From the NCBI GenBank assembly GCA_020050895.1, contig JAGVJW010000095.1, positions 1-7,458 of the forward strand: a DNA stretch of 7,458 nucleotides, given 5' to 3'. Positions 1 through 5,122 of the stretch are shown here, in pieces (the stretch's first letter is position 1; each line of letters starts with the position of its first letter). The notes below the pieces were generated by a model. The model was not told the DNA's origin, did no database searches, and saw only the letters and a program-made list of their open reading frames with translations. This DNA comes from a bacterium (GTDB lineage: Bacteria; Bacteroidota; Ignavibacteria; Kapaibacteriales; Kapaibacteriaceae). The position numbers and the translations under genes are program-made.

Positions 1-287
1 TAATTGCAAAGGCACTGGAAAATTCCGACATTCATCCACACCTTACCGTTGGTACAACGGATGAGGCTTCGCCATACGACATTGCCGCCATCCACCAGGG
101 AATGGAACAGATAGGCGCTCATACACACTTGAATTCAATCCGCGAGATTACTGTCGACGCATCGAACAACATCGTCAGCGCCCCCTGCTACATGATGGAA
201 GCAACGATTGCAGAAGTTCACGACAACATCAAATCTGCCATCCATGCACTGCTGGCAATGCTTGAGCCGGAGATAGTTAATGTCTGA
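1..287 (+). CDS. elbB: ElbB-like isoprenoid biosynthesis glyoxalase (DJ-1/PfpI superfamily), 3' part
   Basis: This is the C-terminal 94 residues of a gene that begins before the window; the first complete codon is at 3. The visible protein aligns by eye with the end of E. coli ElbB (about 217 residues): a LTVGTTDEA stretch matches its LTIGTDIDTAEV, then QGMEQIGAHTH matches the 'EEMGAEH' region, followed by ITVDASNNIVSAPCYMMEA, where E. coli has a VDEDNKIVTTPAYML-like segment, and a closing amphipathic helix. ElbB is a cytosolic DJ-1/PfpI-fold protein, first linked to lycopene yield and later reported to have glyoxalase activity. The nucleophilic cysteine of the family lies in the missing N-terminal half, so catalysis cannot be judged. 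The stop codon (285-287) overlaps the start of the next gene by 8 bp. Family call is firm; physiological role is not. Confidence 0.87.
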   Translation, partial: IAKALENSDIHPHLTVGTTDEASPYDIAAIHQGMEQIGAHTHLNSIREITVDASNNIVSAPCYMMEATIAEVHDNIKSAIHALLAMLEPEIVNV

Positions 288-738
288 ACTCGTCGCGCTG
301 CCAACATTGATTTTCCCCACGTATGCTGCGAAAATCAATAGTTCAAACGACGGGCTGCAGATTTTTGACGATGTGCGGCGAACATACGTTACGCTGACTC
401 CAGAAGAGTGGGTACGCCAACACTGTATTCACTGGCTTGCCGGACTCGGCTATCCGTTGGGGAGATGCAGTGTTGAACGGCGGATAGACAAAACAGGGAT
501 GCGATACGATGTTCTATGGGTCGACGCGCAGCTTCGTCCGTTTTTACTTGTAGAATGCAAGGCTCCAACCATTAAGGTCTCCTTGGATACCTTGCGCCAA
601 ACAGCGTGGTATAACATCACCCTAAAGGCCCCCTACGTCCTTCTTACGAATGGTCTGCATGCATTTTGTGCATTGGTTGAAAAGGACGGCCGCGTAGATC
701 CCGTGCCGGATGTCCCCACATATCCGGTAACTAAATGA
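280..738 (+). CDS. Stand-alone HsdR N-terminal-like protein (PD-(D/E)xK nuclease fold)
   Basis: A 152-residue soluble protein resembling the N-terminal domain of type I restriction R subunits (HSDR_N_2-type family), but with no helicase or motor domain. Visible signature residues: D77 in RYDVLW, then E92 and K94 in LLVECKAP, the D...ExK core of the PD-(D/E)xK nuclease fold. It is followed by Q107 and Y111 in RQTAWYN, similar to the Q-x3-Y motif of RecB-like nucleases. Upstream, EEWVRQHCIHWL (from about residue 42) matches the family's helical entry. A GGAG at 269-272 lies 7 nt before the ATG and supports this start. It overlaps elbB by 8 bp and pyrC by 4 bp (ATGA). Short proteins of this kind are common in Bacteroidota outside restriction loci. 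No HsdM or HsdS lies nearby, so this is not a restriction system as seen. Nuclease activity is plausible from the motif but unproven. Confidence 0.8.
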   Translation: MSELVALPTLIFPTYAAKINSSNDGLQIFDDVRRTYVTLTPEEWVRQHCIHWLAGLGYPLGRCSVERRIDKTGMRYDVLWVDAQLRPFLLVECKAPTIKVSLDTLRQTAWYNITLKAPYVLLTNGLHAFCALVEKDGRVDPVPDVPTYPVTK

Positions 739-1727
739 AATTAGCACTTCATTCACCTCTCGACATGCATCTTCACCTTCGTCAGGATGAAATGCTCAAC
801 GCAGTTGCGCCCCTATCGGCCAAATACTTTGCCGGCGGCGTGATAATGCCAAATCTTATTCCGCCAATCAACAGCATTGAGCGGTTGTTATGGTACACAG
901 CCGAAGTTAAACGAGCAACTGAGCCATTCGTGTTTGAGCCGTACATGACGCTGTTCTTCCGCTCATACACGTTTCGGGAGCTCGAAGAAGCAAGACAGAA
1001 CATCATTGGCGTCAAACTCTACCCCTCCGGCATCACAACAAATAGTGAAGGGGGCGTGCAAGACCTGTCACTTATCGAACCCACGCTCTCCATGATGCAG
1101 GAACTTGATATTCCGCTTCTCGTTCATGGCGAAACGAACGGATTCGTGATGGACAGGGAGAGTGAGTTTTGTCGTATTTATCAATTGTTAGCATCTAGGT
1201 TTCCAGGATTAAGGATTGTGATGGAGCACATCACAACACGCGACGCCGTTCTGTTGCTGGATAGGTACGAAAACTTATTTGCAACGATTACGCCTCATCA
1301 TTTGCTTACAACGCTCGATGACGTAGTTGGCGGACTGATGAATCCGCATCTGTTTTGTAAGCCCATTGCAAAACGTCCGGAAGACCGTGATGCACTTCTC
1401 GCCACTGCTCTAAGCGCCCACTCCAGGGTAATGATGGGAAGCGACTCTGCGCCGCATCCCGTTAACATGAAGGAATCTCATGGATGTGCAGCCGGCGTTT
1501 TTTCCGCGCCGATTGTTCTTCCATTACTCACAGAGTTGTTTGAGCGGCACAATGCGCTTGGGCAGCTACAAGCGTTTGTAAGCTCGAACGCATGCAGGAT
1601 TTATCGCATAACGCCCCCTGAAAAAGAAGTACGGCTTATCAAGCAATCAATGATTATCCCGGCATCATATAATTCCATTGTACCAATGTGGGCTGGTTAT
1701 GAAATCTCCTGGTCGGTCGAAGATTAG
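735..1727 (+). CDS. pyrC: Dihydroorotase, PyrC (class II type)
   Basis: This cytosolic amidohydrolase reversibly cyclises N-carbamoyl-L-aspartate to L-dihydroorotate, the third step of de novo pyrimidine synthesis. At 330 residues it is close to the E. coli homodimeric PyrC (about 348). All expected metal and substrate residues are visible: H12 and H14 with R16 in DMHLHLRQ; N40 in MPN; K94 in VKLYPSG, the lysine carboxylated to bridge the two zinc ions; H131 in LLVHGE; H165 in MEHITT; D237 and H241 in MGSDSAPH, with D237 the catalytic base. FCKPIAKRPEDR near 207-218 is also typical of the E. coli-like class. The start overlaps the previous stop as ATGA with no strong Shine-Dalgarno, suggesting translational coupling. 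The last 29 bp also contain the start of the next gene. The enzyme looks intact. Confidence 0.95.
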   Translation: MKLALHSPLDMHLHLRQDEMLNAVAPLSAKYFAGGVIMPNLIPPINSIERLLWYTAEVKRATEPFVFEPYMTLFFRSYTFRELEEARQNIIGVKLYPSGITTNSEGGVQDLSLIEPTLSMMQELDIPLLVHGETNGFVMDRESEFCRIYQLLASRFPGLRIVMEHITTRDAVLLLDRYENLFATITPHHLLTTLDDVVGGLMNPHLFCKPIAKRPEDRDALLATALSAHSRVMMGSDSAPHPVNMKESHGCAAGVFSAPIVLPLLTELFERHNALGQLQAFVSSNACRIYRITPPEKEVRLIKQSMIIPASYNSIVPMWAGYEISWSVED

Positions 1728-2496
1728 CACGCTGACGTCTGTTAGCATCTTCATTCTTGTCTCTACGTTCACTGTCTACTCCCAGCCCATATTCGACACA
1801 TGCGGGTTGGAGGGTTCTGCTGTGCGATCTGATGCACGAATACTAAACAAAAAGAAGAACCGCTGGGACGTTCCGGACTCCTCGCAGATCAACAGGGCAA
1901 TTACATTTACCAAATTGCTTGCATCAGATTCTTTGCCCAATGGATTTGCCGAAGGAGATGCTGCAGAAATAGTGGCGTATGTATCCGATGTAAAGCTGGG
2001 TTCCAAGGAAACATGCAATTGCAACAAGGTCGACTCGGCACACAGAGACACGCATATCGAGCTAACGATGGAGCCGAATGTAAATATTGATAAGACAACG
2101 CTTGTAATAGCGGAGGTTACACCGAGATATCAGCGCTCCAAGCTGGCCGAGGGATTAGACTGGTCTACGCGTGGTTTGCGCGAAGCATTCCTCGGACGCT
2201 GGGTGCGAATTCGTGGATGGGTTTTTTTCGACAAGATGCATGCAGATGAATCCGCAGGTTCCGATAATACACGTGTCTGGCGGGGCACTGCCTGGGAAAT
2301 CCATCCAATTACGAGCATCACTCTCACAACTTCCGATTCATCATCGGCTGCGCCGGCTAGTAGGCAACCCGAAATAAGCAGTCAGCCTCAAATAAATCGT
2401 CCCCTCCGACAATGTTCAGCCATCACGACGAAGGGGACGAGATGTAAGCGCATGACGTCTAACGTCAGCGGACTATGTTGGCAGCACGAGCGTTAG
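1699..2496 (+). CDS. Exported protein of unknown function with C-terminal Cys3His motif
   Basis: A 265-residue protein whose family name I do not recognise. A basic N-terminus (MKSPGRSK) and hydrophobic segment (about 11-27) ending in VYSQ look like a Sec signal peptide, with cleavage near residue 29. A central domain (about 83-210) contains CNC (106-108), DTHIEL (117-122), AEVTPRYQ (138-145), GRWVRIRGWVFFD (166-178) and GTAWEIHPIT (196-205). I recall this pattern from uncharacterised exported proteins; its beta-rich form suggests an OB-like fold (inference). A Ser/Pro/Gln-rich linker (about 211-236) leads to a C-terminal motif with C239, C249, C260 and H263 (C-x9-C-x10-C-x2-H), probably a small zinc-binding module of the kind appended to many Bacteroidota proteins. 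The ATG at 1699 places the signal peptide properly at the N-terminus; no Shine-Dalgarno is visible. It overlaps pyrC by 29 bp, so coupled translation is likely. An intrinsic terminator follows. Confidence 0.75.
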   Translation: MKSPGRSKISTLTSVSIFILVSTFTVYSQPIFDTCGLEGSAVRSDARILNKKKNRWDVPDSSQINRAITFTKLLASDSLPNGFAEGDAAEIVAYVSDVKLGSKETCNCNKVDSAHRDTHIELTMEPNVNIDKTTLVIAEVTPRYQRSKLAEGLDWSTRGLREAFLGRWVRIRGWVFFDKMHADESAGSDNTRVWRGTAWEIHPITSITLTTSDSSSAAPASRQPEISSQPQINRPLRQCSAITTKGTRCKRMTSNVSGLCWQHER

Positions 2497-2515
2497 CTCC
2501 CCAGCGCTGTTTTTT
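2489..2515 (+). terminator. Probable intrinsic terminator of the elbB-pyrC unit
   Basis: AGCGTT (2489-2494) can pair with AGCGCT (2503-2508), giving a 6-bp stem with one G-U pair and an 8-nt loop. After one G comes a run of six T (2510-2515). The stem overlaps the TAG stop of the preceding gene (2494-2496). The stem is short, so strength is uncertain, but position and T-run fit a Rho-independent terminator for the + strand unit. No T-run follows the slipin stop on the opposite strand. Confidence 0.5.
2490..2499. repeat. Direct decamer repeat, left copy
   Basis: GCGTTAGCTC occurs here and again at 2608-2617, flanking the 12-bp tandem array and the terminator T-run. This copy contains the TAG stop (2494-2496) of the exported-protein gene. 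A 9-base part plus one more base (CGTTAGCTCC, 2491-2500) also occurs inside the FecR gene at 4784-4793, so chance cannot be excluded. Confidence 0.55.
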
Positions 2516-2527
2516 CCACCACTGCAA

Positions 2528-2612
2528 TTCTCCCGGCGTTTCTCCCGGCGTTTCTCCCGGCGTTTCTCCCGGCGTTTCTCCCGGCGTTTCTCCCGGCGTT
2601 TCTCCCGGCGTT
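2528..2612. repeat. Perfect 12-bp tandem repeat, seven copies
   Basis: The unit TCTCCCGGCGTT is repeated seven times without a mismatch from 2529 to 2612, and one further base (2528) keeps the period. It fills most of the 114-bp gap between the two convergent genes. Its last bases overlap the TAA stop of the slipin gene (complement of 2611-2613). Because 12 is a multiple of 3, one + frame would read (SPGV)n and a - frame (RREK)n, but neither belongs to a supported gene. Lack of any divergence between copies suggests recent expansion or homogenisation by slippage. It is not a CRISPR: there are no spacers. Confidence 0.97.
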
Positions 2613-2617
2613 AGCTC
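2608..2617. repeat. Direct decamer repeat, right copy
   Basis: Second copy of GCGTTAGCTC, 118 bp after the first. Its complement contains the TAA stop of the slipin gene (2613-2611). Its first five bases also form the end of the last 12-bp tandem unit. Confidence 0.55.
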
Positions 2618-3585
2618 GTATGCTTCCACAATTCTTTCAAGGCTCCCAGAGAACCCATAACACCTCCGGCTTCGAATGGCATAAAGACGACCTTATTACC
2701 GCCGGAAGCCATCTCCTTGATTGCTTCAATGTAGCGAACTGCGATGAGATACTGTGTTGGATCTCCCTTCAAGTCAGCGACAGCAGCGGCAACAGACCGG
2801 ATTGCAGCGGCTTCTGCCTGAGCAACGCGCTCCCGTGCTTCCGCCTGACCCTGAGCCATAAGAACCTGCGACTGCCGACTACCATCGGCATTGTTGATTA
2901 GAGACTGACGCTGGCCTTCCGACTCAAGAATAGCACTATTCCTGCTCGCTTCTGCATTCAGGATAGTTGCCCTCTTTTCCCGTTCAGCTCGCATTTGCTT
3001 TTCCATGGCTTCCTGAACATCACGCGGCGGTAGGATATCCTGCAATTCCACACGGTTGACCTTGACACCCCATTTATGAGTCGCTTCGTCGAGGATAATC
3101 CTAAGCTTGGTATTGATAGTATCGCGAGACGTTAGGGTTTCATCAAGGTCGAGCTCGCCTATCACATTCCTGAGTGTTGTCTGCGTAAGCTTCTGCACAG
3201 CATCCGGAAGATTTGCAATTTCATATACAACCTTCATTGGATCGACTAACTGGAAATACAACAACGCATTAATCTCGATGGTCACGTTGTCGCGTGTAAT
3301 AACACCCTGACGCGGGAAATCGTACACGGTTTCGCGAAGATCGATTCGTTCCGTTTTTGTGTGTAAATAAACAGGCGTACCCTTGGGGTCGGTTCGTACA
3401 AACCGCCAGTCGATTGCCCGCGCCCGGTCCACAATTGGTACAATAACGTTTATTCCGCTTTGAAGAGTTCTGTGATACCGACCCAGCCTTTCAATGATCA
3501 TGGTCTCGGCTTGTCGAACTACCACAATTCCTTTTGCAACGAGAATAATTACAAACAATGCGAGAATACCGACGACGATTGTCAT
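2611..3585 (-). CDS. qmcA: Slipin / SPFH (stomatin-prohibitin) membrane protein, QmcA-like
   Basis: A 324-residue SPFH-family scaffold protein that oligomerises at the inner membrane and is linked to microdomains and membrane-protein quality control. Layout: N-terminal membrane segment (about 3-18); SPFH/band 7 domain starting with VVRQAETMIIERLGRYHRTL (23-42) and LQSGINVIVPIVDR (41-54); VITRDNVTIEINALLYF (95-111); NVIGELDLDETLTSRD (140-155); and WGVKVNRVELQDILPP (172-187). These match E. coli QmcA (305 residues) segment by segment. A long charged coiled coil (about 188-265) carries repeated E/A/Q-rich segments such as ILESEGQRQ, and the tail VVFMPFEAGGVMGSLG (299-314) is typical. Residues about 59-80 look like an insertion relative to QmcA. 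An AAAGGAAC element (complement of 3596-3589) supports the start. It follows NfeD by 55 bp, the usual partner order. The TAA stop lies at the edge of the tandem repeat. Confidence 0.92.
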   Translation of the reverse strand: MTIVVGILALFVIILVAKGIVVVRQAETMIIERLGRYHRTLQSGINVIVPIVDRARAIDWRFVRTDPKGTPVYLHTKTERIDLRETVYDFPRQGVITRDNVTIEINALLYFQLVDPMKVVYEIANLPDAVQKLTQTTLRNVIGELDLDETLTSRDTINTKLRIILDEATHKWGVKVNRVELQDILPPRDVQEAMEKQMRAEREKRATILNAEASRNSAILESEGQRQSLINNADGSRQSQVLMAQGQAEARERVAQAEAAAIRSVAAAVADLKGDPTQYLIAVRYIEAIKEMASGGNKVVFMPFEAGGVMGSLGALKELWKHTS

Positions 3586-3588
3586 AGA

Positions 3589-3596
3589 GTTCCTTT
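3589..3596 (-). promoter_or_regulatory. Ribosome binding site of the slipin gene
   Basis: On the minus strand AAAGGAAC precedes the ATG at 3585 with about 5 nt between the AGGA core and the start region. It is one of the clearest Shine-Dalgarno sequences in the window and fixes the slipin start. Confidence 0.6.
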
Positions 3597-3626
3597 CTGA
3601 TGAATATCAGTAACAAATGTTAACAT
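3597..3626. other. Two small inverted repeats in the NfeD-slipin gap
   Basis: CTGAT-GAAT-ATCAG (3597-3610) is a 5-bp stem with 4-nt loop directly upstream of the slipin ribosome site. ATGTTAACAT (3617-3626) is a perfect 10-bp palindrome just before it. The gap (3586-3640, 55 bp) is the only real spacer inside the minus-strand operon. The elements could be an operator or an mRNA processing/translation control structure for the slipin, or simply AT-rich chance symmetry. Confidence 0.3.
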
Positions 3627-3640
3627 GTACCGCGTATTAA

Positions 3641-4078
3641 TCACAGTCGTTCAACAACGACAATAGTTGAATCAACACGCACCACCCTGACGTGTTCACC
3701 GACTTCGATAGAGCTTGAGTCCGCGGAGATAGCTTGCCAGCTATCACCATCAATCTGTACTCGACCACTAATCAAATTGCTGGGAATGCGCTCGGTTACA
3801 ATTGTTGTTCGCCCCACAATTGCGGCCGCACCTGTTAAGAATGCCGTTTTATCATCCTTAATCAGTGTTTTCTTGAGGATTGGACGAATTGTAACAAAAG
3901 AGATAAAACACATGATTGCAAAAACAATCAGTTGGACGACGACGGTGCCGCCCAAAAACGCTGAAACTGCTGCACCTATGGCTCCAACAGCAAAGTTTGC
4001 CAACACAAAACCCGGCGTAATGATTTCGAGAATCAAAAACGCTATTGCTACGATAAGCCAAATCTGAGAATCAGTCAT
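3641..4078 (-). CDS. NfeD family membrane protein, short form (slipin partner)
   Basis: A 145-residue protein of the short NfeD type (like E. coli YbbK, partner of QmcA). Two or three closely spaced membrane segments occupy about 6-66: IWLIVAIAFLILEIITPGFV, the Gly/Ala-rich VGAIGAAVSAFLGG, then VVQLIVFAIMCFISFVTI. A soluble C-terminal OB-fold follows (about 82-143), with LTGAAAIVGRTTIV, GRVQIDGDSWQA (105-116), the conserved G-x-V-x3-G-x2-W-x-A pattern, and VGEHVRVVRVDSTIVVV. NfeD OB-folds are thought to bind or regulate SPFH proteins. It lacks the N-terminal ClpP-like serine protease domain of long NfeD proteins. An AGGTGAT (complement of 4087-4081) supports the ATG start and overlaps the stop of the preceding gene, 3 bp away, so the two are surely co-translated. 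The slipin lies downstream. Confidence 0.9.
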   Translation of the reverse strand: MTDSQIWLIVAIAFLILEIITPGFVLANFAVGAIGAAVSAFLGGTVVVQLIVFAIMCFISFVTIRPILKKTLIKDDKTAFLTGAAAIVGRTTIVTERIPSNLISGRVQIDGDSWQAISADSSSIEVGEHVRVVRVDSTIVVVERL

Positions 4079-4081
4079 AAA

Positions 4082-5122
4082 TCACCTATATGCCAGGTAT
4101 GCATCGAGATTGAGACCCTGTCTTTGTAAAAAGTCGGCATACATCCATTTGTAGTTCTGAACATCGGGTGCAAGAGCAACTGCGCGTGCATACGCCCTGT
4201 GAGCATCGGCCATAAGCCCCATCTCTTCGCACGCAGCTCCCACAATCAACTGCCCTATCGCCTGATCGCCTTCGCTGATGTCGTCATTAATTTCTGCAAG
4301 GGTTGCCTCAGCAGATTGCCGCTCCTCGCCAGTAATGTACCACAAAGAAAAATCGTCGGAGTGCATTGCTGCATCCGAAGCACTTTCTACACGCCAGGAA
4401 TACAATGATGCTGGTTCGATTTTCAGAGATGAGATTGATGTAGTATAGAGGGTGTCTGACACAACGGTTGTATAGACAACTGTGTTGGATCTGTTTGTGA
4501 CAACAATCTTATACGACGACACTTGGGGAGCACCGTGCCAGATGAAAGTGACTGAATCCGAAAGTAATCGAGTGTTACGTGGAGTAATCACAACCATGTG
4601 TTGTCCTGATTTCAAAGCACTATTCTCAACAGCTGCCAAGGCACGGAGCTCTCCTGGTCCTCCCACAACAGCAAGTACAGAGTCAACGAGGCTTACGTCG
4701 TCACCCACAGCTCTTTCAACCGCGCCCGTTGTTTTCATCTTTGAACGCCTGTCGTCGGTAAAAGAAACGGGTTCCTTTACCTCCGTTAGCTCCGAAACAA
4801 CGTATGACGCGAACTTGCTTGTTGATGTTTTTGTTTTGCCGGAAGCCTTCTTATCCAACTCAGAAATTTTGTACGACCCATCCTTTTTAATTTCTACAAC
4901 TCTTCCATTAACATGTGCCAGGCTAACATAAGCCCCCTTCCCAACAGAAATTTTTTCATTAGCCTTAATGGCTTGGCCAATTCTCGCATCGTTTCCCGAT
5001 ACCTGTACGGATCCACGGATGGCAAGGACTTTAAATTTTACCTGGCTCATCCCATCGATGGTTGAGAACATTCCGACTGCGACAATGAAGATTGTTAATC
5101 GAATGAGTTTATTCTTCATCAT
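4082..5122 (-). CDS. Exported FecR-domain protein with Fn3-like and TPR-like regions
   Basis: A 346-residue periplasmic or membrane-anchored protein. The N-terminus (KNKLIRLTIFIVAVGMFS) is a signal peptide or anchor. Residues about 29-88 form a FecR-like domain: VKFKVLAIRGSVQVSG, then ANEKISVGKGAYVSLAHVNGRVVEIKKDGSYKISEL read as successive strands. About 89-175 is a Lys/Ser/Thr-rich, low-homology linker. About 178-263 resembles a fibronectin type III/Ig strand pattern (VTFIWHGAP, SYKIVVTN, VVYTTVVSDTLYTTSI, YSWRVES). The C-terminus (about 293-345) has TPR-like helices (GAACEEMGLMADAHRAYARAVALAP, read in shorter pieces). FecR-like domains here are likely binding modules, not iron regulators: no FecI sigma factor or TonB receptor is nearby. 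Two ATGs lie side by side; GGAG (complement of 5128-5125) is better spaced for the second (5119). ATGA overlap with the CHASE2 gene. Confidence 0.78.
   Translation of the reverse strand: MMKNKLIRLTIFIVAVGMFSTIDGMSQVKFKVLAIRGSVQVSGNDARIGQAIKANEKISVGKGAYVSLAHVNGRVVEIKKDGSYKISELDKKASGKTKTSTSKFASYVVSELTEVKEPVSFTDDRRSKMKTTGAVERAVGDDVSLVDSVLAVVGGPGELRALAAVENSALKSGQHMVVITPRNTRLLSDSVTFIWHGAPQVSSYKIVVTNRSNTVVYTTVVSDTLYTTSISSLKIEPASLYSWRVESASDAAMHSDDFSLWYITGEERQSAEATLAEINDDISEGDQAIGQLIVGAACEEMGLMADAHRAYARAVALAPDVQNYKWMYADFLQRQGLNLDAYLAYR

Noticed and set aside
280..738. Part of a type I restriction-modification system
   Set aside because: Only the HsdR-N-like domain is present, as a complete small gene; no helicase, methylase or specificity gene lies in the window.
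1678..1698. TTG start for the exported protein seven codons upstream
   Set aside because: It adds residues (YQCGLV) before the basic n-region of the signal peptide, has no ribosome site, and an ATG fits better.
2528..2612. CRISPR array
   Set aside because: Units are 12 bp and directly abutting, with no spacers and no cas genes nearby.
2475..2660. A + strand reading frame coding a (SPGV)n repeat protein across the tandem array
   Set aside because: It overlaps the end of the exported-protein gene and the slipin gene, has no ribosome site, and its repeat sequence is just the 12-bp DNA unit read in one frame.
4482..4931. Long + strand frame opposite the FecR gene, and similar frames opposite CHASE2 (5966-6415)
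   Set aside because: They are Ser/Thr/Pro-rich shadow frames with no recognisable domain, antisense to genes with clear domain patterns.
4082..5122. FecR as an iron-siderophore anti-sigma regulator
   Set aside because: No FecI-type sigma factor or TonB-dependent receptor adjoins it, and the FecR-like domain is at the N-terminus after a signal peptide, followed by Fn3/TPR-like regions, unlike anti-sigma FecR proteins.
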